From the NCBI GenBank assembly GCA_030600405.1, contig JAUVMD010000057.1, positions 1-7,240 of the forward strand: DNA of 7,240 nucleotides, in the 5' to 3' direction. This document shows, one piece after another, positions 1-6,294 of this stretch. Source of the stretch: Nitrospirota bacterium. Lineage in GTDB: Bacteria; Nitrospinota; Nitrospinia; Nitrospinales; Nitrospinaceae. The notes beneath the pieces were generated by a model. The model had not been told where the DNA came from and made no database searches. It worked only from the letters and a program-made list of their open reading frames with translations. The position numbers and the translations under genes were made by a program. Positions within the stretch are counted from its first letter, which is position 1. Every line of letters starts with the position of its first letter.

Positions 1-1085
1 GGTTTTTTGATCCATTCAATCACTATGCCCTGGACGATCCTCGGGTACGAGTGATCCTTGAAGACGGCAGGAACCACATTACGCTAACGGATAAAAAATA
101 TGATGTCATCATTTCCGAACCGTCCAATCCCTGGATTTCCGGAATAGGGGCATTGTTCACGAAGGATTTCTACGAGTTGGCGGATACCCGTTTGAAGCCG
201 GGTGGAATCATGTGTATCTGGATGCACACCAATATGTCGCCGGAGAGTTTTAAATCCATCTCCCGCGCGTTTCTTTCCGTATTTCCCAAGGTCACCATGT
301 GGGAGTCCATTGTCGGGGACGACTATCTATTAGTCGGGTCGCAACAGCCGTACTCCCTGCCTTATGAAAAAGTCAAACGATTGCTTGAGGACCCTGTTCA
401 GGGACGAGAACTGAAGCGGCTGGGGATATCGAGTGTGCGGGACTTGATGGGGTTGCTGATCATGGATCAGGATGAGTTAAAAAAATTCAGTGAAGGTGCT
501 CCCGTTCACACTGATGATAACTCCCTTTTGGAGTTTGGCGCGCCCGAATATATTTATAAGGATGAGCGTCAGGTGATCGTCCGCCAGATCACCCCTCATT
601 TTCAGGTGATACCCTCGCTTTTGGGGTTCGACGAATTGAACGTGGAAGAACAGGAGACGGTTAAAAAACACATCGGGACACTCGAACGTTCTGAGGTCCA
701 GGTCAAAGAGATCAAGCGTAAAGCCCGTAGAGATCAGTATTTGGATGAAGCGGTGGAGGCGGTGAACCGTGGGGCTTATGAACGGGCCGCCCAACTGTAT
801 ATAAAAATACTGGAGCAGGAACCGGATCATGTGATCACTTATTTGAACTTGGGAAATGTTTATTCCGCGGTGCAGGAGTTCGGGAAAGCGGAGGAGGCGT
901 ATCGCAAAACTCTGGAGATCAACCCTTATTATGTTTTTGGATCGTTTTCCCTCGCCAAGCTTTACCTGCAGACCAATCACCCGGATAAGGCCGTGGCGGT
1001 TTTGCAAAAGGTGAAGGAATGGTTGCCCCACGATTCCGACGTAACCCGTTTTTTGAATTTGGCTCTGGAAAAATCCAATCCGTGA
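1..1085 (+). CDS. Spermidine-synthase-like protein with C-terminal TPR repeats (5' end outside window)
   Basis: The reading frame is open from base 3 with no start in the window, so only the last 360 residues are visible. The GTG at 51 is internal, because the upstream codons already read as the conserved family stretch ALDDPRVRV. The first ~110 visible residues match the Rossmann-type spermidine synthase/methyltransferase fold: VILEDGRN (18-24), YDVIISEPSNPW (33-44), then LKPGG. In true spermidine synthases the last loop reads DSSDP, with an acidic base and a putrescine-binding Asp. Here the equivalent positions are Glu39 and Asn42, typical of the 'fused MFS/spermidine synthase' type proteins, so polyamine synthesis is doubtful. 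A charged helical stretch (about 210-245) leads into about three TPRs (about 245-360), for example residues around AYERAAQLYIKILEQEP. Proteins of this type often carry membrane segments in front of the synthase domain; here that part lies outside the window. The function is unknown. The family call is firm, the substrate is not. Confidence 0.85.
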   Translation, partial: FFDPFNHYALDDPRVRVILEDGRNHITLTDKKYDVIISEPSNPWISGIGALFTKDFYELADTRLKPGGIMCIWMHTNMSPESFKSISRAFLSVFPKVTMWESIVGDDYLLVGSQQPYSLPYEKVKRLLEDPVQGRELKRLGISSVRDLMGLLIMDQDELKKFSEGAPVHTDDNSLLEFGAPEYIYKDERQVIVRQITPHFQVIPSLLGFDELNVEEQETVKKHIGTLERSEVQVKEIKRKARRDQYLDEAVEAVNRGAYERAAQLYIKILEQEPDHVITYLNLGNVYSAVQEFGKAEEAYRKTLEINPYYVFGSFSLAKLYLQTNHPDKAVAVLQKVKEWLPHDSDVTRFLNLALEKSNP

Positions 1086-1106
1086 CTGACAGGCAGTAAA
1101 GAAATT

Positions 1107-1135
1107 TTGATACCGGTTACGGTTGTCTGTATACT
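1107..1135 (+). promoter_or_regulatory. sigma70-like promoter for the TPR gene
   Basis: A -35 TTGATA (1107-1112) and a -10 TATACT (1130-1135) are separated by exactly 17 bp. Transcription would start near 1142, giving a leader of about 32 nt before the ATG at 1174. The 11-bp dyad ACTTC-T-GAAGT (1133-1143) overlaps the end of the -10 and the start site. This is predicted from sequence only, but the match is strong for both hexamers. Confidence 0.7.
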
Positions 1136-1173
1136 TCTGAAGTTTGTTGAATGAACTTTTTGAGGCGAAACGA

Positions 1174-1911
1174 ATGCCCCGTAAAATCAAAATCGTTTGG
1201 GTACTTTGTTGCATTTGTATTTTTCTGGGATTTGGTTTTCTGTCCGCGAAAAACCAGACCCAGGAAGGTAAAGAGCGGCGACAAGAAGCGGTTGAGGAAA
1301 ATAAACAGAGAGTTGAGGAAAATAAAAGGCGCCAGGAGTTGAAAGTCCAGTTTGTGGAATTGATGGGGAAGGTTAAGGAATTGAACGCCCTCGGAAAATA
1401 TGACCAGGCTGCGGAGACGGCTTCCAGAGCGGTGGACATGAACCCCAAGAGCGCCGATGCCTATACCTGGTGGGGGCTGTCCCTCGCTAAGGCAGGGAGG
1501 ACCCATGAAGCTCACGAAAAGTTCGACCAATCCTCTCGTTTGGATCCCAATCAAACCAGAAACTATTATTACTGGGGACTCTCTTTGGTGGTGGAGGGAA
1601 AAAATGAGAAAGCGATTGATAAGTTTGAAAACGCATTATTGTTGGATCCTGCAAACAGTAAAGCATACGCCTCCTGGGGAGCGGCCTTGAACAATCTTGG
1701 GAAATACGAAGAGGCTATAAAAAAACTTGAGGAGGCTCTGACGCAGAACTCTTTCAACCGGCAGGCCTACGGGGTTCTGGTGGATGCCCACTTCCATAAG
1801 GGGCAATATCAACAAGCTTGGGAGGTGGTGGCCCGTGCCCGCAAGAACAAAATCGATATAACCGACGCTTCCCTCAAACGGTTATCTGAAGCCAGCCCAC
1901 AGCCGCATTGA
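1174..1911 (+). CDS. Membrane-anchored coiled-coil TPR protein
   Basis: The protein has 245 residues. The ATG at 1174 was chosen because GAGG (1162-1165) sits 8 nt upstream and the hydrophobic segment then follows a short basic N-terminus (MPRKIK). An in-frame TTG at 1144 would add ten residues without a ribosome binding site. Residues 7-24 form one membrane segment or uncleaved signal anchor; a signal peptidase site after LSA (about 25) is possible. Residues 28-58 are a highly charged helix, probably coiled coil, containing a duplicated heptad (VEENKQR/VEENKRR). From about 60 to 230 there are about five TPR units, the clearest being residues 95-196 (AYTWWGLSLAKAGRTHEA, YYYWGLSLVVEGKNEKAI, AYASWGAALNNLGKYEEAI). 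Such proteins act as scaffolds for protein complexes in the periplasm or at the inner membrane; no specific partner can be named. The preceding gene also ends in TPRs, but this gene has its own promoter. Gene identity beyond TPR is not recognised. Confidence 0.85.
   Translation: MPRKIKIVWVLCCICIFLGFGFLSAKNQTQEGKERRQEAVEENKQRVEENKRRQELKVQFVELMGKVKELNALGKYDQAAETASRAVDMNPKSADAYTWWGLSLAKAGRTHEAHEKFDQSSRLDPNQTRNYYYWGLSLVVEGKNEKAIDKFENALLLDPANSKAYASWGAALNNLGKYEEAIKKLEEALTQNSFNRQAYGVLVDAHFHKGQYQQAWEVVARARKNKIDITDASLKRLSEASPQPH
1291..1326 (+). repeat. Two-copy 15-bp direct repeat inside the coiled-coil segment
   Basis: GTTGAGGAAAATAAA occurs identically at 1291-1305 and 1312-1326, a period of 21 bp or seven codons. 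It encodes the heptad VEENK twice. This looks like a recent in-frame duplication of one coiled-coil heptad, since synonymous positions have not diverged. Confidence 0.85.
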
Positions 1912-1940
1912 TTGCCATCCTAAAAACCTTCTGTTAGACT
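1912..1940 (+). promoter_or_regulatory. sigma70-like promoter for the MlaA-family gene
   Basis: A -35 TTGCCA (1912-1917) begins at the base after the TGA stop of the TPR gene. It is followed, after a 17-bp spacer, by a -10 TAGACT (1935-1940). The expected start site is near 1947, leaving a leader of about 56 nt before the ATG at 2003. The -35 is a 5/6 match to consensus and the -10 a 4/6 match. Predicted by eye only. Confidence 0.5.
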
Positions 1941-2002
1941 AATTACATACCTTTTAGCTGCTTTTTTCGCTGACTTTGGATTTTTCTAAATGTCAATCAC
2001 CT

Positions 2003-2974
2003 ATGATTTTTGAGACCACAGCCAGCCCGAGAAAGCCGTTTTGGGAACAGGCAATACGGTTCCATTCTTATTGTCTGGTGCTCGGTCTGCTGGTTCTTCC
2101 CACGTCATCGTTTGCCGCCTATTTTGCTGGTCCCCCGGAAATTTTATCCGCTCTCCAATTCAGTTCCCAGGGTGAAGTGGTATTTGATTCTCAAAATCTT
2201 CCCCAAGACTCTCACTGGGCACAAGCCGAACCGTCTACCAACCCACCTGAGGTGGATCCTTACTCCGACGAAGCCATTGAAGAGGACGATCCCTTTGGAG
2301 AGGATGCGGGCAATGAGTTCAGTCTTGAAGAGGATCCTTTTGCGGAAGAAGAAATAGAAATTGCTGAGATGCCCGACCCTTTTGAGAGGTGGTACAACCG
2401 GCCGGTTTATGTATTCAACGATAATTTTTACGAATACTTAATGCGGCCGGTGGCACAGACCTACAGGGACATGATTGCGGAAGATTTTCGGATCATGATC
2501 CGGAATCTTTTTTCTACGGTTACCTTTCCCGCCCGATTGGTCAGCAGTCTCCTGCAGTTCAAGTTTGATAAAGCCGGGCGGGTGATCGGCCGCGTCTTGA
2601 TCAATTGCACCTTGGGGTTTGTGTGTATGGTGGATGTTGCGAATGAAGAGTACGGTATCGAATTGGTAGATGAGGACTTTGGCCAGGTTTTGGGATTTTA
2701 CGGAATTCCATCAGGACCCTATCTGATACTTCCTTTTTTAGGACCTTCCTCCATAAGAGATGGCATTGGCCGTGCCGCGGATGCCCTGATGAATCCCTTG
2801 TTCTGGGTGGTGCCGGATTTCATCACCGCAGCCGGACTCACGGCTGGATTTATGGTCAATGAAACTTCGTTCTTCATAGAAGATATCAAGGCGCTTAAAG
2901 AAGGTGCTATCGACCCATACATAAGCTTCCGAAATTTTTATAACCAGCGCCGCGAAATTCTGATTGCCGAATAG
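2003..2974 (+). CDS. mlaA: MlaA/VacJ-family outer-membrane lipid asymmetry protein
   Basis: The protein has 323 residues from the ATG at 2003; an in-frame TTG at 1976 would add nine. Neither start has a clear Shine-Dalgarno sequence. Residues about 22-38 are the hydrophobic core of a signal peptide, with a plausible cleavage after SFA (about 38). There is no Cys in a lipobox, unlike E. coli MlaA, which is a lipoprotein. Residues 85-127 form a strongly acidic linker with spaced DPY/DPF motifs. The MlaA domain starts at [16 protein letters not shown] (125-140) and continues through [52 protein letters not shown] and a C-terminal helical part. These are the diagnostic blocks of the family. In E. 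coli, MlaA forms an outer-membrane ring with porins that removes phospholipids from the outer leaflet and passes them to MlaC. No mlaBCDEF genes lie nearby, which is common outside proteobacterial operons. The family call is secure; the symbol is by homology. Confidence 0.9.
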   Translation: MIFETTASPRKPFWEQAIRFHSYCLVLGLLVLPTSSFAAYFAGPPEILSALQFSSQGEVVFDSQNLPQDSHWAQAEPSTNPPEVDPYSDEAIEEDDPFGEDAGNEFSLEEDPFAEEEIEIAEMPDPFERWYNRPVYVFNDNFYEYLMRPVAQTYRDMIAEDFRIMIRNLFSTVTFPARLVSSLLQFKFDKAGRVIGRVLINCTLGFVCMVDVANEEYGIELVDEDFGQVLGFYGIPSGPYLILPFLGPSSIRDGIGRAADALMNPLFWVVPDFITAAGLTAGFMVNETSFFIEDIKALKEGAIDPYISFRNFYNQRREILIAE

Positions 2975-3026
2975 CCCGGCCGCCGGCCTCCCTGGTCTAC
3001 AGCCGCCTCCTTTTTAGAATAAAAAC

Positions 3027-3055
3027 TTTATTCGTTTCCCAATATTCTGTATGCT
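3027..3055 (+). promoter_or_regulatory. Possible sigma70-like promoter for the thioredoxin-domain gene
   Basis: TTTATT (3027-3032), a 17-bp spacer and TATGCT (3050-3055) form a moderate promoter, with a start site near 3062 and a leader of about 44 nt to the ATG at 3106. The -10 is preceded by CTG, as in the promoter at 1107-1135 (CTGTATACT there, CTGTATGCT here). The -35 matches consensus poorly, so the call leans on spacing and on the shared -10 context. Confidence 0.45.
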
Positions 3056-3062
3056 TTGGGAA
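3036..3062. promoter_or_regulatory. Dyad TTCCCAA-N13-TTGGGAA over the promoter, possible operator
   Basis: Two perfect 7-bp inverted arms (3036-3042 and 3056-3062) flank 13 bp that contain the predicted -10. The right arm reaches the predicted start site. The centre-to-centre arm distance is 20 bp, about two helical turns, which suits a dimeric regulator. No T-run follows, so it is not an intrinsic terminator. A binding protein is not known, and chance occurrence cannot be excluded. Confidence 0.4.
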
Positions 3063-3105
3063 TCCGTATCTAAAGCAAAACTTGAATTTTAGGTTTCCCT
3101 GGCTT

Positions 3106-5289
3106 ATGGCATCGACTCGACCTAATAACCGGCTGGCGCACGAAACCAGTCCCTACTTACTCCAGCACGCCCATCAACTGGTGGACTGGTATCCCTGGGG
3201 GCCGGAGGCTCTGGACAAAGCGCGGCAGGAGGATAAACCGATTTTCCTGAGCATCGGGTACTCGGCCTGCCACTGGTGTCATGTCATGTCCCGGGAATGT
3301 TTTGATAACGAGGAGTTGGCTCGCCAGATGAACGAGCGGTTCGTCAATATCAAGGTAGACCGGGAAGAGCGGCCGGAAATCGATGCGATTTACATGAATG
3401 CCCTGATCGCCATGAACGGGCAGGGCGGTTGGCCCTTGAACCTGTTTTTAACGCCGGAGCAGGAACCTTATTTTGGAGGAACGTATTTCCCTCCGGTTCC
3501 GGGTAGCCACCAACCGGGTTTCGGTGAAGTGCTCCAGCAGGCTCATGATCAATACCGGGATCAGAAAGAACAGATCCAAAACCGTTCCAAAGGAATTCTC
3601 CAGAAAATCAATGCACGGCATACTCCCGGCGTTGTTCAGGAAAACTCTGCCCAAACTTTGATCAACGCAGCGGTTCAATTATTAAGCGAAAAATTTGACG
3701 AAGCCTACGGCGGATTCGGAGCGGGTATGAAATTTCCGGAGCCCATGCAGTACTCCCTGCTTCTCCGGCACTGGGCGCGTTCGGAGAGCAACGATGTGCT
3801 GATGATGGTGGACAAGAGCCTGACCCACATGGCCGAGGGCGGCATGTATGATCAGTTGGGCGGAGGGTTCCATCGCTATTCGACGGATCGGGAATGGCAA
3901 GTGCCTCATTTTGAGAAAATGCTGTGCGATAGCGCTCTCATGGCCCGGTTGTACCTGGATGCATTCCAAGCCACTCAGCAGGACATTTACCGAACAGTAC
4001 CGGAAGAAATTTTTGAGTATGTGGATCGGGAGATGGCTTCCCCCGAGGGTGCGTTTTTTACCAGCCAGGATGCCGACACCGAAGGCCGGGAAGGAATTTA
4101 TTTCACCTGGGAGTTGAAGGAGGTTCTGGATATTCTCGGTCCACGCCACGCCAAAGTCTTTGCGAAGATGTATGGAATAACCCCCGCCGGACAATTCGAG
4201 CGGCGCAATGTTCTTCGCGTGATCCAGAGCATGGAGAAAACTGCGGAAGAAGAAGGGATGCCCATATTTGAAGTGGGGCACATCATCAAAAACGGCAAAC
4301 AAGCCTTGCTGGAAGCGCGCAACAAAAGGTCTCAACCTCACCGTGACGAAAAAGTCCTGACGGGTTGGAATGGATTGATGATTTCCGCCCTGGCCAAAGG
4401 TTTTGTCGTGCTTCGCAAGGAGTCGTATCTTCAACGCGCCGCGACCTGCGCCGATTTTATTTGGAATCACCTATGGCAGGATGATTTTCTTTTGCGGGTT
4501 TATAAGGCTGGCCAGGCCCGGTTCAACGGGTGTCTGGAGGATTATGCTTATTTTCTGGACGGTCTGGTCGCTCTTTATGAGGCGTCGTTCGAATCGCAAT
4601 GGCTGGAAAGGGCTCAGGTGCTGGCTGAGTCAATGATCGATCGGTTCTGGGATGAAGGGGGCGGCGGGTTTTTCATGACCGCTAGCGATCATGAACCACT
4701 GGTAGCGCGTCTCAAAACTCCGATGGATGATGCCATGCCTTCCGCCAATGCCGTGGCCGCCTTGGCGCTGTTGCGGCTGGGGCGCCTGACCGGCAGTAAA
4801 TTGTTTGAGGAGAAAGGGCGACAAACTGTGCGGGCGTTTGAGGGAGATATGGAACAACGTTCCGCCGCCTTTACCGCTTTGTTATCCGCCATGGATTTTA
4901 TGGAATCGTCCCCGGTGGAAATTGTATTGTCCGGCCCGGAGGATGATAAGGAATTTCAAAAAATGCTGGAGACTGTATATCGGGATTATCGCCCCAACCA
5001 GTTGGCCGTGGTTTATCAGGGAGAGGAAACTATAAAATGGATTCCCTGGGCGAAGGGGCGGGGTCCGGTGTCGAACCTGCCCACGGCTTATGTCTGTAAG
5101 GAAGGAACCTGTCATCCCCCTGTGCATACGGCCCATGCGCTCTATAATTTGTTGGGACGCCCGCCTGAGATCCGTCTCAACATTTTTGATGAAGACAAAA
5201 AAATAAAGGACATGCGGTCGCAGGAGCAAGCCAATTTCCTGAACGCCATGTCCGACATTTTCAAATACTCCGGTTTGGGAAAGAAGTAA
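3106..5289 (+). CDS. DUF255/YyaL (SPATA20-like) thioredoxin-domain protein
   Basis: The protein has 727 residues, near the usual length of about 680-800 for the COG1331 family. The ATG at 3106 is chosen because the family consensus begins almost at once ([15 protein letters not shown], 8-22). The in-frame TTG at 3082 adds eight unconserved residues. No strong Shine-Dalgarno sequence is visible. The thioredoxin-like domain covers about 1-170, with CHWC at 55-58, DREERPEID (about 85-93), GGWPLN (107-112) and GGTYFPP (124-130). The rest is an (alpha/alpha)6-barrel-like region resembling N-acylglucosamine epimerases and six-hairpin glycosidases: HFEKMLCD (268-275), SQDADTEG (320-327), KVLTGWNGL (416-424), and a C-terminal CKEGTC pair (Cys664, Cys669). 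There is no signal peptide, so it is probably cytoplasmic. The biochemical function of this widespread family is not established. The common consensus at 274 is Tyr, as I recall it; here it is Cys. Confidence 0.93.
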   Translation: MASTRPNNRLAHETSPYLLQHAHQLVDWYPWGPEALDKARQEDKPIFLSIGYSACHWCHVMSRECFDNEELARQMNERFVNIKVDREERPEIDAIYMNALIAMNGQGGWPLNLFLTPEQEPYFGGTYFPPVPGSHQPGFGEVLQQAHDQYRDQKEQIQNRSKGILQKINARHTPGVVQENSAQTLINAAVQLLSEKFDEAYGGFGAGMKFPEPMQYSLLLRHWARSESNDVLMMVDKSLTHMAEGGMYDQLGGGFHRYSTDREWQVPHFEKMLCDSALMARLYLDAFQATQQDIYRTVPEEIFEYVDREMASPEGAFFTSQDADTEGREGIYFTWELKEVLDILGPRHAKVFAKMYGITPAGQFERRNVLRVIQSMEKTAEEEGMPIFEVGHIIKNGKQALLEARNKRSQPHRDEKVLTGWNGLMISALAKGFVVLRKESYLQRAATCADFIWNHLWQDDFLLRVYKAGQARFNGCLEDYAYFLDGLVALYEASFESQWLERAQVLAESMIDRFWDEGGGGFFMTASDHEPLVARLKTPMDDAMPSANAVAALALLRLGRLTGSKLFEEKGRQTVRAFEGDMEQRSAAFTALLSAMDFMESSPVEIVLSGPEDDKEFQKMLETVYRDYRPNQLAVVYQGEETIKWIPWAKGRGPVSNLPTAYVCKEGTCHPPVHTAHALYNLLGRPPEIRLNIFDEDKKIKDMRSQEQANFLNAMSDIFKYSGLGKK

Positions 5290-5303
5290 TCCTCCCTCCA
5301 GAT

Positions 5304-5855
5304 CTAAAATTCCGACGCCACCGAAATATTGATGAAATCCAGTACCACGCGGGTGTTCACATCAACCAGTAGCACTTGGTTGTCATGAAAGATAAATCGC
5401 GTGCCCCGCGGCGCTGACGGCAACTGCCGACCTAAATCGCCGGGTACCCTCCGCATCTGTATTCCCGGAGGCAGAACGTCCCGTTTCGCCAGACCGGGCG
5501 GCAGATGATCATTTCCGTGGTCATTTCCCCTGTGTTTCCATTTGTAATTCTTTTTATGTTTTTTGCCGTGATGACGTGGATGATGGTGGTAATAATCCCG
5601 AACGGTGTGCCTGTGGTGATCGGTAAAAGTAAAGGTGATCGGTGCCGGAACGGCTACAGCTACACGGGGTTGAACTGCGACCGGACCTGCGTAATGGCCA
5701 TGTCCACGGCCGTGATCATGTATAACGCACCCCGAAGCAAAGACGGCGGCCAGAAACAGGATCGCTACAAACGGAGCCATCGGGGTTCGAGTTCTCGTAT
5801 AGGGCGACTGGACCGGAGGGCTTTGGTTCATTGGGTCGGATTTGTCGGAAAGCAT
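5304..5855 (-). CDS. His-rich lipoprotein with CigR/RcnB-like C-terminal domain
   Basis: The protein has 183 residues. The ATG at 5855 is supported by AAGGA 10 nt upstream; Met9 and Met26 are alternative starts. The n-region is unusually long (about 26 residues), followed by a hydrophobic core (27-40) and lipobox ASGC with Cys43, so this should be a lipoprotein. With Val at +2 it would go to the outer membrane under E. coli Lol rules. The mature N-terminus is His-rich (CVIHDHGRGHGHY), and a second His/Lys cluster spans about 79-117 (HHHPRHHGKKHKK). The C-terminal part contains LPPGLAKR (118-125), LPPGI (128-132), then LPSAPRG and DNQVLLVDVNTRVVLDFI. This arrangement resembles the CigR/RcnB-like periplasmic proteins. 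The His clusters suggest metal binding, which is inference. It lies 18 bp after the preceding His-rich lipoprotein gene and is probably co-transcribed with it. It converges on the thioredoxin-domain gene across 14 bp. Confidence 0.85.
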   Translation of the reverse strand: MLSDKSDPMNQSPPVQSPYTRTRTPMAPFVAILFLAAVFASGCVIHDHGRGHGHYAGPVAVQPRVAVAVPAPITFTFTDHHRHTVRDYYHHHPRHHGKKHKKNYKWKHRGNDHGNDHLPPGLAKRDVLPPGIQMRRVPGDLGRQLPSAPRGTRFIFHDNQVLLVDVNTRVVLDFINISVASEF

Positions 5856-5865
5856 CAGCGGATTT

Positions 5866-5870
5866 TCCTT
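5866..5870 (-). promoter_or_regulatory. Ribosome binding site of the CigR-like lipoprotein gene
   Basis: AAGGA on the minus strand lies 10 nt before the ATG at 5855. It favours this start over Met9 and Met26, even though it gives a long signal-peptide n-region. It sits in the 18-bp gap after the upstream stop codon. Confidence 0.6.
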
Positions 5871-5873
5871 GGA

Positions 5874-6119
5874 TCAATCGTCAATGACAATCATGGGGGA
5901 AACGGAAATTTTCGCCGCGGGTTTTATTTTAATATGGCCTTTGTGGTGTCCATGACCTTTTTTATAGCCATGCCCGTGATGGTGAACAACACAACCAGAC
6001 ATCAATACGGCTGTTAAAAATATAAAGATCAATCCCAGGCAAGCTGGAGCTAAAGATTTTTTAGAATTTGAGAGAGTCGTTTGGTGCTTGTTTATCCTTT
6101 GGGTTTGGCCATAAAACAT
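5874..6119 (-). CDS. Small His-rich lipoprotein
   Basis: The protein has 81 residues from the ATG at 6119, chosen because GGAGG lies 8 nt upstream. The more upstream ATG at 6134 overlaps that ribosome binding site and has none of its own. The n-region is long and basic (1-26). The hydrophobic core is at 27-40 and the lipobox LMSGC puts the lipid-modified Cys at 43, the same position as in the next gene. The mature chain has only 39 residues. It opens with CVVHHHGHGYKKGHGHHKGH, eight His within 17 residues, then IKIKPAAKISVSPMIVIDD. The start of the mature part matches the downstream lipoprotein (CV[VI]H[HD]HG), so the two are likely paralogues; this one lacks the LPPG C-terminal domain. The composition suggests binding of Ni, Co, Cu or Zn at the cell surface or outer membrane, which is inference. 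It is probably the first gene of a two-gene operon. No named family is recognised. Confidence 0.75.
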   Translation of the reverse strand: MFYGQTQRINKHQTTLSNSKKSLAPACLGLIFIFLTAVLMSGCVVHHHGHGYKKGHGHHKGHIKIKPAAKISVSPMIVIDD

Positions 6120-6127
6120 AATAGGAG

Positions 6128-6132
6128 CCTCC
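6128..6132 (-). promoter_or_regulatory. Strong Shine-Dalgarno deciding the start of the small His-rich lipoprotein
   Basis: GGAGG on the minus strand with an 8-nt gap to the ATG at 6119-6117. The motif lies right at the ATG at 6134, which is therefore unlikely to be the start. The site forms a short odd dyad (GGAG-G-CTCC on the minus strand), which could let the ribosome binding site pair with itself weakly. Confidence 0.75.
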
Positions 6133-6188
6133 ATAAAACGAGGTAGAATTTCTGTGATTAGTCCCCCTATAAATGAACTCAGTCCATC

Positions 6189-6226
6189 TTAATATATTAA
6201 TTAAATCAATTAGTTAATCAATGATT
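6189..6226. repeat. AT-rich palindrome and direct-repeat cluster in the 6120-6294 intergenic region
   Basis: This cluster holds a perfect 12-bp palindrome TTAATATATTAA (6189-6200), an overlapping palindrome TTAATTAA (6197-6204), two copies of AATCAAT 12 bp apart (6204-6210 and 6216-6222) and the dyad AATCA-A-TGATT (6216-6226). The remainder of the 175-bp gap holds the leader of the lipoprotein gene and no recognisable gene or strong hairpin. The repeats may be operator sites, but such AT-rich sequence forms short palindromes easily. Confidence 0.5.
6193..6221 (-). promoter_or_regulatory. Possible promoter of the His-rich lipoprotein pair
   Basis: On the minus strand TTGATT (6221-6216) and AATATA (6198-6193) are 17 bp apart, inside a stretch that is almost only A and T. 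The start would be near 6186, leaving a leader of about 67 nt. The -10 is a weak match and several other AT-rich hexamers could serve, so the exact elements are uncertain. A promoter somewhere in 6135-6294 is expected because the upstream gene ends at 6295. Confidence 0.3.
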
Positions 6227-6294
6227 TTATTGAATTTACTTGAAATTAGCCTAGTTAAGAGACGCTTCCAAAGGTGGTCTAAAACCTGCGCATT

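Noticed and set aside
1151..1342. Plus-strand 63-codon frame starting with ATG at 1151
   Set aside because: It overlaps the TPR gene in another frame and has no ribosome binding site; GAGG at 1162 serves the ATG at 1174.
477..1448. Long minus-strand open frame (323 codons) opposite the spermidine-synthase-like and TPR genes
   Set aside because: It spans two well-supported plus-strand genes and their promoter. The translation shows no known motif and looks like antisense of TPR codons.
2978..2988. GC-rich hairpin GGCC-GCC-GGCC after the MlaA gene as a terminator
   Set aside because: The stem is only 4 bp with a 3-nt loop, and the T-run comes about 20 bases later, so it does not fit an intrinsic terminator.
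3682..4470. Minus-strand frame of 262 codons inside the thioredoxin-domain gene
   Set aside because: It is antisense to a strongly conserved family; nothing recognisable in its translation.
5505..6017. Plus-strand frame of 170 codons opposite the two His-rich lipoproteins
   Set aside because: The opposite strand has two lipoboxes and ribosome binding sites. The hydrophobic look of this frame is what His/Gly-rich codons give when read in reverse.
6132..6134. ATG at 6134 as start of the small His-rich lipoprotein
   Set aside because: It has no ribosome binding site, and GGAGG is placed correctly for the ATG at 6119.
6260..6280. Possible hairpin AGAC...GTCT downstream of the Lys/Gly-rich gene
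   Set aside because: It has only a 4-bp stem plus two inner pairs with mismatches and no T-run on the minus strand.
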